From Gorsachius magnificus (Eukaryota; Chordata; Aves; Pelecaniformes; Ardeidae): a stretch of 64,000 nucleotides of DNA. The stretch spans positions 15,475,507 through 15,539,506 of the forward strand of contig CM067086.1 in NCBI GenBank assembly GCA_034008185.1, in the 5' to 3' direction. Below are positions 1 through 12,741 of the stretch, one piece after another; position 1 is the first letter of the stretch, and each line of letters opens with the position of its first letter. The notes beneath the pieces were generated by a model. The model saw only the letters and a program-made list of their open reading frames with translations, made no database searches and had not been told where the DNA came from. A program made the translations under genes and the position numbers.

Positions 1-2337
1 CTTTCATACAGTTCTCAGGTGCATTTCTTCAGTTCATCCTCTGGTGAGATTCATACCCTGGTGAGGTAGGTTATCATGCTACCAACTCTTGCTGCGCTCA
101 GTATTTCTCATCTGCTGTGTTATCTGTTTGTTTCAGAGCGATTTCTCTGGGTTTCCTGAATTAGTACAGCATAGTTCCCCGGAGGCACAATTGGTATTGC
201 CTGCTGATAAGCTGTCAATAGGTTTCCCAATAATAACCCATCAGATGCTACGTGCTCTGGTGTGATTTCTTGGCATATAATTTATTGGTGGTGTATAATA
301 GGTCCCATCTAGTTTCTAGATGATATCAGGCAACAGATGGTCCTCCTGCTTGTACCTCTTCTTCTTGATAATCCTGTTGGTTCCAGATCGCAATCACAAT
401 TAAGTATCTGGAAATAATTTATTTTTATTTTTTTTATAGAGTCTTTAGGTCAGCTGCTGAGGGAAAAAAATCTGGCAGAAAACTTGCTTTGATTTGGAGC
501 AAATCTTAGCTATTTATTTTCTCATCTCAATGAAAGAGGGGGAAATTGAACAAAGCGTACCACTCAAACTTAAATGAGCACAAAAAGACTGCTGCTTCAC
601 TACTTTTCCCACAGGAACTTGAACTTGCATCTCAGGAAACTGACTATAAGACCAGGCAGTAGAGTTGTTTTCTTTCACGTGCTGGGTGTTTGGTTTGGTT
701 TGGGTTTGTCTCGGTAAATATTTATGTATTTTGTACTAACTGAAGGAGTATCAACAGCAGAAGCCGAGAGCACACAGACGGAGGCTGTTTATGGTTTTGG
801 CTTCTGGAGCAAGAAAGAAAGGTTCAGATTTTCCTAAGCAGAGAGATATATTGAATCTGGCCTTGTGTTGCTGTTACCGGACAATGCTGCTGACAACTTC
901 ACTGCCAAGGTAGAAAATTGATTTTCAAAAGTATTTTTTCACTCTTCAAGCCTGTTTCAATGGGTTTCTCACAAATTTCTTACTAGTTTTTGCCCATACA
1001 GTCTTGGGGTAGCCCAAATTAAACCTTACAGTAAATAACTTGAATAATATTTTCAGTTTTGCATGTGTGTACTTGCTTGGGATTTGTTATGTTGGTTTTT
1101 TTAAAGGGCATTTTCTGCATGCCAGTCCTCTTCAGCAACAGGCAAAAATATGTGGTTAAAATTATGTTTTGCCAAATTTTGCAGTTTGCAAGTGTATTAA
1201 AGACTCATCTGATAAAAATCGTTTTAATTGTACAGGAGCTATTTACTTTCAGAATTGCAACAGTCACTGGTATTGGTGAATGTGCTTTGTGTGGTATAAT
1301 AAGAAGCCTAATCTGCTAATTTTTCCATAGTGTGTTTTCCTGGGCTGATCAAAGTGTACTGGTCTCATGACTGAACTGCTAAAGCACCTAAAAAGCTGCT
1401 AAGACTTCATAGAAAAGTGGCTGTGGTGTATGAGTGTTGTGTGTTTTTGCACACAGGCTCACCAAACTGTGCGAGTTTTTATTTTTACCATCTAATTACT
1501 GTATCTGTGGCAAATCAAACAAGACATCTGCTTCCTTTGACTAAAATTTGTAACATAGCAAAGCCCTTTGCATGCCTATTGATCTTGGGTAAGAGTAAAA
1601 ATGTTGGAGTGGTAGAATTCTACTTGGAATCAGTTTTTGTCCATTTAAGTACTTGCCAATAGTCAGATTTGCACAGCAAAGACTCCTTTGGAGGCGAGGA
1701 GAGTTTTGCATAAATGAGGCAGGTTGTAGTCTTCTACATGGGCAGTATTTTCACCGGAGCTGCTCCATGTATTTGCTTTCTTGCTTCAGCCCACCCCCAA
1801 TACACATATGCCATAGGCACCACCACCCCCTCCAGGTAGTTACGTGTCATGGGTCTTTAACCGTAACCAGTACCCTGACAGGAAGACTCAGTGGCTCACA
1901 CTGGGTAAAGTTCTGAGACTTCTTTAGTGATCTCATGGTTTCTGATGACTTGGGATGTTCAAGATCTGCTCTGATGCAGGAAGTTCAGTACCTTCAAGGC
2001 TGCACTCCCATCACAAAAATAGTAGAAGTCCTTTGACTGAAGTGGTTTGTGCCTCTTCTTTTTAAATTCTTATGCTATTCAAGTGGCAGATATGATCTAA
2101 CAATGATGGTGGATGGGTCAGTGAATATTATATACCCTGGTGAAATGCAGAGTTTGGGGGTAGCAACACTGAAAGCTTATCAGCTTTTCCTGTCAGTCCT
2201 TGCTAGTACACTAGGTGGAGTCTGCCCGCATGGGACAATGGACACAAACCTGTTTCTCCTCTTGAAAGGTGGTGAGTGCTACTGGTTCATGTCAAGTACT
2301 CTGGGTGAGGTGGGACCCAAAACTGGTACTTGAATTT
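1..2337. other. AT-rich unique non-coding stretch
   Basis: No gene, recognisable repeat or RNA gene is seen. Open frames of 81-94 residues (1059-1319, 1417-1662, 1653-1916, 2049-2333) have no family signature and look like chance openings. A donor-like TG|GTGAGT occurs at 2271/2272 but no convincing exon goes with it. Confidence 0.6.
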
Positions 2338-2402
2338 GTGAAGAAAAAAAAAAACACAACACCCCAAAAACCATAACAAAAAAAACCCCAACCCAACCCC
2401 CA
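2338..2402. repeat. A/C-rich low-complexity tract
   Basis: Runs of A interrupted by short runs of C, followed by a T run near 2412-2422. This is simple sequence. It may be a decayed A-rich insertion tail, but no element is recognisable on its left side. Confidence 0.7.
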
Positions 2403-2577
2403 AATTTCCTCTTTTTTTTTTGAAGTAGCTTTTTTGTTTTAAGGGTTTATATTTTGTATTCTCATTGCTCAGATACTTCTAGGTTTAGCAGATTAGCAGA
2501 AAATACAAAATATAAAGAAGGCTGAAAAGTGGGGTTAATTTTCAGTGCTAACTAAACATTGTGGTAAATGGAGTTAA

Positions 2578-3425
2578 ATCCAGTTGGCGCCCATCACAAG
2601 TGGTGTTCCCCAGGGCTCAGTATTGGGGCCAGTTCTGTTTAACATCTTTATCAGTGATCTGGACAAGGGGATCAAGTGCACCCTCAGTAAGTTTGCAGAC
2701 AACACCCAGTTGGGTGGGAGTGTTGATCTGCTTGAGGGTAGGAAGGCTCTACAGAGGGATCCAGACAGGCTGGATCAATGGCCTGAGGCCAATTGTAAGA
2801 GGTTCAATAAGGCTCTGTGCCAGGTCTTACGCTTGGGTCACAACAACCCCACGCAATGCTACAGGCTTGGGGGAGAGTGGCTGGAAAGCTGCCCGGTGGA
2901 AAAGGGCCTGGGGGTGTTGGTTCACAGCCAACTGAATATGAGCCAGCAGTGTGCCCAAGTGGCCAAGAAGGCCAACAGCATCCTGGCTTCTATCAGAAAT
3001 AATGTGGCCAGCAGGAGCAGGTGATTGCCCCCCTGTACTCAGCACCAGTGAGGCCCCACCTTGAATGCTGTGTTCAGTTTTGGGCCCTCACTACAAGAAG
3101 GACATTGAGGTGCTGGAGTGTGTCCAGAGAAGGGCAACAAAGCTGGTGAAGGATCCTAGAGCAGGAGTCTGATGAGGAACGGCTGAGGGAACTGGGGGTG
3201 TTCAGCCTGGAGAAGAGGAGGCTGAGGGGAGACCTTATCGCTCTCTACAACTACCTGAAAGGAAGGTGTAGTGAGGTGGGTGTTGGTCTCTTCTCCCACG
3301 TAACAAGTGATAGGACAAGAGGAAATGGCCTTAAATTGTGCCAGGGGAGGTTTAGATCGGATACAAGGAAAAATTCCTTCACCGAAAGGGTTGCCAGGCA
3401 CTGGAACAGGCTGCCCAGGGAAGTG
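2578..3425 (+). mobile_element. CR1 LINE fragment, reverse-transcriptase C-terminal part (5'-truncated)
   Basis: The plus strand encodes the end of a CR1 non-LTR retrotransposon ORF2. Frame 2584-3024 shows the reverse-transcriptase blocks [20 protein letters not shown] and, after a gap, FADNTQLGG, followed by a stretch ending in [16 protein letters not shown]. After a stop at about 3022 and a frame change, the C-terminal part resumes at 3198 with [20 protein letters not shown] and continues to HWNRLPREV near 3425. The element lacks the endonuclease and most of the polymerase domain, the usual 5' truncation of CR1. The catalytic FADD box reads FADN (codon 2701-2703), and the stop and frameshift also make it inactive. 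It is interrupted at 3426 by an LTR and resumes at 3870. Subfamily not assigned. Confidence 0.95.
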
Positions 3426-3869
3426 TGTTGAAGAATTTCACCAGACTCTGGGTATCTCTAGGTTTGCTTTTATTAACAACTCAGAGTTGGGCCATCACCT
3501 CAGTGAGTGGCCGCTAGGTATTACAATTATTATCTTATATATGCTTCCAACACAATTATATAATAGATTTAAGTTCACTGTAAGTTTCCACTATGTTCTC
3601 AATTCTTCATTCTTCTAAAAGTCCATTAATTTCCATCGGTCAACATGTTCTGTCTCAGTTCTGCTTCTTGATCTTAGAATCCAACCATGGAGGGGGCTAT
3701 ACAATGGACAAATGAGAAGTACAGCATAGTCTTGGAATTGTTTACACACCTGTGGTTACACGGTTGTGATCACCTTATCATTAATCCTATTTCTATGATC
3801 TTTCTATAATAGCTATTGATTCTTTGAAGTCTATAATTCTATAGTTTCAATTCTCTATTTTTCTTAACA
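3426..3869 (-). mobile_element. Solo LTR of an endogenous retrovirus, inserted in CR1
   Basis: A 444-bp block beginning TG and ending CA splits the CR1 precisely. It is flanked by AAGTG (3421-3425) and AAGTC (3870-3874), a 5-bp target duplication with one mismatch; removing the block and one copy restores the continuous CR1 sequence. On the minus strand there is a TATA-like TATATAAG (complement of about 3534-3542) and, about 65 bases further, AATAAA (complement of 3469-3474), the expected promoter-to-polyA order. This supports minus-strand orientation. No gag, pol or env sequence is present, so it is a recombined solo LTR. A 5-bp duplication is typical of ERVL-type elements; the family name is inferred, not proven. 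Confidence 0.85.
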
Positions 3870-4012
3870 AAGTCGTTGAGTCCCCATCCCTGGAGGTATT
3901 TAAAAGACATGTAGATGCGGACATGGTTTAGTGGTGGACTTCTCACTGTTAGGTTAACAGTCGGACTTGATGATCTTAAAGGTCCAACCTCAACGATTCT
4001 ATAATTCTATGA
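3870..4012 (+). mobile_element. CR1 LINE 3' end (continuation of 2578-3425)
   Basis: Sequence after the LTR resumes the CR1 tail at GTTGAGTCCCCATCCCTGG and runs through the conserved 3' region to two degenerate ATTCTATG-type units at about 3995-4012. CR1 elements end in this octamer rather than poly(A). Relative to the second CR1 copy at 28697-29059, this copy lacks about 10 bases near 3918-3922. Confidence 0.93.
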
Positions 4013-7000
4013 ACAGGTATTTGTTATTTTAGAATATTTATTCTAAATAATGTTTTGTTATTTTAGTAATCATCTTTGCCAGTTTCTCTGGTTCAGTTAT
4101 AGCCTGGCTGGCTGGTTGCAAGGCAAATACTTCGAAATCTACTGAAATAATAACCAGAATAATGACAAATAATTTCTAGAATCTGCAGAATTTATTGTCT
4201 GGATTTGGTTTGAGTTTTTCTGATTTATTTTAATTATTGTTATTTTCAAAATAAGCCTGTCTGTTCTCTGAAATGAATACATAATATAGAATTATTACCT
4301 AATTAAAAGAATAATTTGGCTAAATATTAAATATAGATAAAGTGCTAGTTAGTCAATGAAACTGCCATTCTCCTGAAAGCCCAAATCTGTTTCATGTAGT
4401 ACTACTCTCTGTCTTGCATTGTTGAGTTTTGTACGCAGTGCCCAGATAAACATGCAGCGATGGCTTTTCCCTCGGCAGTAGCGTAGCACTACTGTAATCT
4501 ATGAACTCAGCCTGTGCATGCCTCCACGTTGCTATTTGTTCTTCTTACTACTGCTGAGCAAAGCATGGACATGCAAAATGGGATTACAAGACAGTGTTGG
4601 TGAGCAAGGGCACCTGGTGCTGGCATTTCTAAGCCGGCTACTGCTCTTGACTGAATTCCTGGTGCGTTCACTGCCTTGAAGAGTAGATGGCTATGGCAAA
4701 GACAAGATTTGCTTGCTGACTTTTGGTAGGAGGATAAAGGTGATGTTTTGTGCCTGAGAAGAGACAGAAGCAGTGAATTCTGTCTTGGAAAGCTTTTTAT
4801 GCTTATTCTTAAGGAAGCAAAATTCAGTTTTGTGTGTGCTGTATGGAGCTGACCATATGACGATGATACTTTAGATTTAATTTTAGTAAGTTACGAGGAA
4901 TATGTAGACGATAACTTTGAAAGAACTGGTCACAAGATTCTGTTTAAATTATGTGGAAGAATGTACATAAACACCAAAGTAATTTCAGAAAGGAAGAATT
5001 TGAGAAACGTATCAATTAAGGATCAATTAAGTGAACTGGACTGAAGAATTTAGGGAATTGGAAAGTGCTCTGGAACTTCAATTTAAAGAAATTCCAAGGT
5101 GCAGTGTGAAATTTGCAACCAAGGACCTAATTACAGAGCATTAGGTACATTTATTACTGAGATAATTTAGGGCCAAAATTAAGGGATGCAGTCCATAAAC
5201 AACCATGTTCATTGTGTACCCCGAAACTATAATTAAGCTAATGCAGATCTGGTGGGAGAACAAATGTGCATAATTTTGCTTTGAATAAATTCAGGTTGAA
5301 AACTAGCTATTGAGATTCTGGCACAGCTCTCCAAAAGAAGCATCAGGAGACAGAAGACCTAAATGAAGTTAAGGTGGAGTCCAATGTACTGTTTAAATGT
5401 GTTACCTAAAAAGAGGGTGTAAGCTAAGAGTGTAAACCAGATGTGAACTGTAAGCTGCCTCTGGTGTTTTTCTGCACTATACGGTATTGCACAGTGTAGG
5501 TTTACCCTCAAAATGTGTTTGTTATAAACCTGCTGTACTTTTTCAAGACTCCCATTGACTATAAATAGGGCTTGATTTATGTCCCAAGTGGGGTTTAATT
5601 TGCACAGCTCCTAGTACCTCACCTGAAGGTATTCCTTATTTTCCATTTCTTGCACCAGAAAGCCTAAGAGAAAGAAAAGTGATAACCAGTATTTTACACA
5701 TATCATCTGCAGCTGATATTTTTAAAAAGAGGGGAAGAAAACAGACATAGAAGCACTGTGTAGAAACCAGTCTCAAACTTGACTCTGACAGTTCACTCCT
5801 AGTGAAGGCTGTATATGCGTGTGGGAGCGAACAGGGAAAGGGGGACCTGAGGTCCTATTTTCCCTGTCACCTTACTTGTTGCCTCTTCAGCATTCAAGAA
5901 ACTCTATGCCTCTGACTCTTTGTAACACTCACCTGAAGTCGTACTTTAAATTAACAGCATTTTAAAGGTGTGTGGGTTATTTTATGTGAAAATCAGGTAA
6001 GTCTAGAAGGGTGTAGTCATAGTTTTTTAAAATTTCAAAACCTGTCTAATGCTAAGCAAGAAGTAGTCCCGTTACAATAAGCAGGATTAGTCATTGGCTT
6101 AAATTAAGTAATTTGCTTAGTTGATGCATAGGAATATCCAGAGTCCCAGTACTTAAGAAATCAGCATAATATATCCAGTGCCTCTTCTATATTTTATATT
6201 TTGGGAACCCAGGGGTTGTATATTTTTCAAACATATTTGAAATCATATCTAAGAAGCAATATTAACAAAGCTACTACACAGAATATAACACTTAGAAGAT
6301 TTGAAACTATTAAACTGTTACCTACAGTATTACCCAAAATATTGTAGCTAGGCATATAAGAACTTTGAAATTTGTTTTAAGGGCTGTATAGTTAAACACT
6401 TTTAAAATGCACTGCTTAATTTTTCCTCACATTGTAATTCATTGTTGGCCTTTTCTGCAATGAATTGTTGGGATTAACCAATAAATCAGCAGCAAAGACA
6501 TGCCAATTTCCTCAACAGTTGACAAATTACAGTGTGGGCAAAGTACTGTATGTTTTATTTATTTTTTTAAATCTATTTCATGAGGAAGGCTAACATTCAG
6601 AGGCCCCAAAAATGTGTTGTTTTTATTTGGTAATATTGCATTTAATTATGTTTTCCACTGTTTCTTAAGTAGCATTTGTAAATGTATCGCTAATAGTCAT
6701 TACTGATAGTAAGGCAATATTTTCCTTGATTTGCAAATATTTATTAGAAAAGTTTTAATTACAAGGCTTTTCTTTCAAGAGCTTCATTTTAGTAGAAGAC
6801 CTTTGTCTTGGGTGTATTTTTAGAATAAATAAAGCAGAACTTTGGGTTTGAATCCTGTAGTTCTGAATTATTTAAATACTTGCATTCCAGTTTCCACACA
6901 TTGATTATTTCCTAATGTTTTGGGATTGCAGCTGTGCAGTCAAACTAGGCACAGTATCTGCCATGTATGAATCCCGTACCTGTATTTACAAATGGTTATT

Positions 7001-7369
7001 TAGCAGGCATTTGTAAGTAGCACTTGATGCGTGTGAAAACTAGTGATAAATGACCATGCAAATTAAACCATTAATTGTGCATCACCTTGGATTTCTCAGT
7101 TCTTAAATATCATGGTCTGCAACGGTTAAAACAATAAATACACTATCATTCCTAATCAGGAACGTAGTCTCTTTTGTCTTTATCATAACAAACCTACTGT
7201 TTAAGACAAGCTTTTGTTAAGTGGTTAGAAAGTGCCAGTAGAGAGAAAATGTTCCTGACCTTGGCCATGTACTGCACCCTCTGAAATTGTATTAGCTTTT
7301 ATACTGCATGATGTATGAGCAGCCTTTTGAGATCTGGGAGTCTGGAATACGATGCTGAAAAATAACCAT
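4013..7369. other. AT-rich unique non-coding stretch
   Basis: No gene or named repeat is seen. The only notable site is a perfect CAG|GTAAGT donor at 5996/5997 with a pyrimidine-rich AG acceptor ending at 5890. On the opposite strand CAG|GTGAGTGT overlaps the same place (complement of about 5926-5936). Neither forms an open frame. Confidence 0.55.
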
Positions 7370-8420
7370 TCATGTGATCCATTCAATATTTAAGGTTAGG
7401 CACATCAAAAAGATAGCAACGTTGGAGTGTATTGCAATGTTGCGGGGTTTCTTACAGCCCCAAAGCTGCAATCTGTACCTGGGGAGCTTCCCTGGGGGAC
7501 AGGGAAGTTCCTGTGCTGCAGCCGCCTTGTAGACACCATCGAGACTTCTCCCTCTCTGAGATGCCCAAACTGTGGCAGAGGAGGGTGTTGTATGAACTGT
7601 GGTGTGCCAGGTCTGTAGAAATGAGGCAAAGTAGAGAAAATGCCCTGTAGTCACGGTCCTGATCTCAGCTGCATTGTGCAGAGGCCTGAAGCTGCTCCCC
7701 TGGCGGGCACGCTTATGAGGGTGGAAATTGGATCCTGTCACAGAAGAGGTGAAACATCCCAGGGACAGGGCTGCTGCAATGACTAAAAACCAAATGATAA
7801 TAGTAAATCACCTCTGACTGAGCAAGATCTGTAACTGAAACAGAGCTTAAGCTTTCTAATGACTCTCGTGGGGAAGAGGCGCAGGTCCCCGGTGCTTGTG
7901 GAGGGACGGGCACAGGTGGGTGAGGAAGAAGGCTGGCAGAGAACATGGCTGCATCTTCCACCTCCCTGTCACGTTGCGCAGGGAGGCTGACTCTGCCCTT
8001 ATCTCTGCTTTTCAGTCAGCATACATTTTTTGCATGTGTGGTTAGCATCGTAACTTTCTAAAGCTCTGTGGAAATCAAAGGAGATTCGTCTTATTCAGGG
8101 CCAGGGGAGCAGTCCCATCCCACAGGCAGGGCGCCAGGCAGCCGCCATGTCCCTGTCACCCCTCGCTGGCTTAGTGCACCTGGGGAGGGATGAGGCAGTG
8201 CTTTGAGAACATTCTGCTTTTTATTGCAGCCTTTTTTTAAGAATTATTTGAACTTCAAGTATGATCTCATTCAAAATTGGTGTAATTTCTGTATTGCTCT
8301 GTGATAAAGTCATTAACCTGCTTCTGGACAGGGGGAATGTTCTGGGAAGGGCGAAGGCCCTGTGGGGACCAAAATGGAGATGGGAGCTGTGAGGAAGTGC
8401 TTACAGTGTCTGTTTGAACG
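7370..8420. other. Moderately GC-richer non-coding block
   Basis: GC content rises here relative to its neighbours, and open frames appear on both strands (for example 7370-7741 minus, 123 residues; 7427-7618 plus). None shows a domain, and frames on opposite strands overlap, as expected from composition alone. No repeat is recognised. Confidence 0.4.
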
Positions 8421-11400
8421 TTAAAACTGAATTTCTGTTTATTCATTTAAAACCCTCTAGAGAACGTGGCTAGATATATATTATTTTAGAAACTATACAT
8501 TATTTACTTAGCTGTGACAAACACGGTCCTGATTTAAAAGCAAACTGTGCTGCTTGTTTAGGTACCAAGTAAAAATACTCCCCTGCGTAGAAGGAAGTAT
8601 AGCTAATGAGAAGTATCAATGGTGTTAGAGTGTGTTTGTGGGAGGGGGACTGGTTTGCTACTGAAGCCAGAAGACTTGGTGGTAAGATGCCAGTAGACAT
8701 GCTCATGTGGATACAAAGCAAATTCTTGGGGTATGATGATGTCTGCCATACTGGCATTAATTGAAGTACAGTTAAGGGTAGAATAGTGTGAATTAACAGC
8801 ACTTTGGCTTTACGTCCAAACTTTAAATGATCAGCAAAACTTTCTGTTCTAAGAAGCTCTAGCTGTATTTCTGTATTATCGTCAAGGTATATGAAACTTG
8901 TCTGGATATATCACAACTTTTAAAAGTTAGCTTACTTACACAATATGAAAAGTGCGATATCACCATTCAAGCTTTTTATCATAACTTCTGTAACTAAAAT
9001 CTGAAAATCTTAGGGACAAAGTTTTACAGTTCTTTGCTATTGGTAGCTGGGCTGTCGTGAGAGGCTTCCAGGCCAGGCTGATCTTTGCGTCCCCTCGTGC
9101 TCACACATCTTTCCGTGGTTCTCCTCTTCAAGGGAGTGCTCGCACCGGTTGAACTCAGCCTCGCAGGCAGCTGAGAAGGCAAAGACCTTGCTCTTTGGGG
9201 TGTGGAGGGGGAAGACTGTGTGTGCCAGCCCTGCCAGCACAGCCTGAGGCTTGGGCAACTTCATCCTCCTCCTCAGTTTCTGCCCTGGCTTGCATGTTTG
9301 CCATTGTATTTGAGGCTTATAAAAATGTTTTATTTGTTACAGTACAGCAGTATTTCACCTAACGGTTTCTTTTTCTTTTTCCCCAAGGTTTCAAAATCTA
9401 GCTTCAGAAAACTTAGGGAGGGAAAAGGAAGGTTTCCTTTCTTTATGTACTTGTTTCTGTAGGCACTCTACCTCTTTCATAGTATAAAAATATTATTTAC
9501 CTGTCTTAAGAAGGTTGTAAGGGAGTGCCTGAGAAATTGGTATTTAAATATGTACTGGAACAAAATGGTCTTGGAAGGTTACTTCAGTTTTGGTGGTAAT
9601 TTACAACTACTTCTGGAATCATTGTTTTGGCAATACTTCCTTCTTCTGTAAACAAAATACAGCTCATAAAAGCATCATACCAAGAAAATATAGGAATATG
9701 CAATACATACAGTACATCTTCTTTCTCTTTTGCACCACTAGTAATACATGATGAGATACGTAATTTGTATAAAGAGTCACAGATGGAGCTTCAGTTTTAC
9801 TATTAGGATCTCTCATAAAGCACTAATTACTTGGCTTAAAGGAAAACGCTAGGGAAAAAATGGGCTTTGTGGATCAGAAAGATGGAATCTGAACTGAAGT
9901 TTCTGTTTCATAATTACGTACTCTTTTGTTTTGGTTTGGTCCATGCCATGACTCAAAACCCTCTGAAAATAAACGTTTCAATTTACAGACTTCAAAAGCT
10001 GTATATCACTTTCTATTTTCTCATTGATAAACTTACATGAGGCAATAATTTAAATGACCTGCCAATTTTAAGGTAGCATTCCAGTGTTTTTCTTGCTGTG
10101 AATATTGCTTGTCCTTTATTTCCCAACATGCACATGTCAGAAATGAGCTCCTGACAAAAATAAAGACTGTCCCCCCAAAGCGTGCATGTTAGGACAAGAC
10201 CAAGGTTTGTGATCTTGAAGAGTGAACTCAAAGAAAAAGCTGTATTTACTGTGCTTTTTGAAGTCAAAGGTCTTTATAAATGTGGGTATTTAAAAAACTA
10301 AGATAATGAAACTTGTGTCTCAAATTGTGCAAGTTTCTTGCCTCTACTAAATTTGTCCACTGATGGTACTAGCAGTATTTTCACTGTCTGAAAAAATTAT
10401 TCAGATCACCCACAAAGTCTACATTGCTATGATTAAATCTTCTTATCCAGTGGGGCCACCCTAAAACACCTCAAGCATTTTGTGAATAAGTTTTACAGTA
10501 AAGCATCCTTACTTGAGGGTGGCAGCAGTAAGTTACATTTTTATTTCAAGGCTTAGTTGGGTTTTCTGTGGCTGATGAAATAGCGATACAAAGCCTTAAT
10601 GTTCCAAGAATGCAACCTGCTTCTGGTATTTGTCCTTTCATGCTTTCAATTCTGGATTGCCTGACTCTTGATTAGAAAGAATATGCATGTATGTGTGCTA
10701 ATAATTTTATCTAGGGATTAATAATTACTGTGGAGATTCATTTAGGAATAATGATGATTTGAAAAATATTAATTAACCAGTTGGGTTGAGAGCATTGGCT
10801 AGCAGCATTAGATTTCCAGGCCTTTGATTTCTTACATGTACTTTTGTTCCGTGAATCTACATTTTTCTGCATCTAACACTAATTAATCTTTAATCAAATT
10901 TTCTCTCATTTCTAACCCTTTGCTTTTAGAATTCTATGGTCTTGTTCTGTTTATTAAATAAAGGTTCCTTTCCAAATACAAATGTATATTGAAGAAAATT
11001 AAGATAACACTTAGAATGAAGTGAATGTTTAGGGTATTTAATTAATACTAGGACACTTGAAACAATGTCCTGAAACGAATGGGGTTTGCTGATGAGTTAA
11101 TTTTATTATTTTTTTTTACACTATCCTACTTATCCTAAGGGCAAAAATATTTTTTGTTCTTAGTCCAACATTTGTCTCAAGAATAAGCGTAATGAGCATC
11201 TGAGAGTTGACTGTGGGTGAAATAATGTGACACACCAATGACATGTTCATTAAAGAATATTTTAATGAGAACAGGAAACAGAAGGGGGAGAAAAACCCTG
11301 TAGGCTCTGGTGCACTGTTAGTTACCAAAAAGTACAAATATTTACTTTGGAGTGTGGTGGTATGCGTATACCATATACATGCTTTCCACAAAATAATCTT

Positions 11401-12728
11401 TAAAGAGGTGCCTAAGTTTTTTGTAATGGGATGTAAGTAACACAGAAGGGTAAAGTAAGACTTTGAGTTAAGTGACATGAGCTGCTCCTGTTCTTTGTAC
11501 TACTGGAAGCAGGAGGCTCTCAGTAGTAGCTGTTTTTAACTGTTCTGACAGTTCATTGAAATACGTTGCCATTGAGAGGAATTGGGAAATGTAATGTGCT
11601 GCATTTCAATATGCATTTGTATCACCTTTTTTTTTTTATTAGCAGCAAAAGCTATGTTATTAGAATGAAAATAAAAAATAGAAAATGTCAGAAAGAAACA
11701 GACAACATCACCATCTCCCAGGTAGATCCACATCAAAAACTACAGCAGTATCTATCAATTTCTGTTATCCATACTTTGGTTTATTTGACTGTTACCAAAG
11801 CAATTCCAATTTAAAGTGTTGGGGATCATAAGCTAGATAAGTAATAAGACTAAATTTAAAAAAGACTCATGTCTGGGTAAGAAGTCTAGGCTTTCCCTCT
11901 AGTGCATCAACCATTTTTACGAGGTGTGTTTTAATCTAAGATACAAGTACTGTAAAAGCATACAGAGTATACATGGCAGAATTATCATCTTCCCAAAAAC
12001 AGTGAAAATAAAGACTCATTATTACCTTTTGTGGTAAGTATATACTAATGAATGAATCGCCAAATCCTTACTGTCAGATTAAAGCTCGGGTCTGCATAAG
12101 TTAGTCATAAAAGGCCACGTAAGTGGAAAAGAACGAAGACCGACCAGTGCACTAGCAGGCAGGCACCCTTGGGTCTCGCTGGGACAGCACCTCATATGCC
12201 AGCCAGCAGTTCTGGTGCTCCATTGGGGTGGAAGCAGAAGGCACACATGCTGCAGAACTTGTTGCACTACATTATGTTAAAGTCAATGAGGCCTTACAAC
12301 TGCCTGCAAAAATATTTTTGATTACAGAAAAATAAATGTTCAAAGTCATATAAAGGAAAGCAAAGAGAAAAATGTCTGTTTAACCTGCTTCTGATTGTTG
12401 GCTAGGATGTATGCGCCTGAAGTTTTTGTTTGAAATCAGTCAGGATGTTCTATAAACTTTTGCAACGTCATATCAGCCAGTAAGAGCCCAAGGGGGTAGT
12501 TCAAATGAGTGAATATTTTTTGCGTATCTCAGAATACTTAGACAATTAATCATTCTCTTGAAAAACATTTTGAATTTTTGCCAGTGCTTATATTGGTACA
12601 GAGCCAGTGCAGAAATAATTCAAGGGTCCTTATGTGTAAAAACTGTAATATATAATAGAATTTGGGAATGAGGGAAAGGTCTGGGTTCATGTTGCAGTGA
12701 TGTCATCCCAGAGCTCAGACATCATGAT
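8421..12728. other. AT-rich unique non-coding stretch
   Basis: No gene, RNA gene or recognisable element seen. The 120-residue minus frame at 11116-11478 has a hydrophobic, random-looking sequence without a family signature. Confidence 0.55.
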
Positions 12729-12741
12729 GGGGGGGGGGGGG
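12729..12741 (+). repeat. G13 homopolymer
   Basis: Thirteen consecutive G on the plus strand in otherwise AT-rich DNA. A likely polymorphic tract and a weak G-quadruplex candidate. Confidence 0.9.

Noticed and set aside
2561..3401. Alternative frames and minus-strand frames over the CR1 element
   Set aside because: Shadows of the CR1 ORF2 reading frames.
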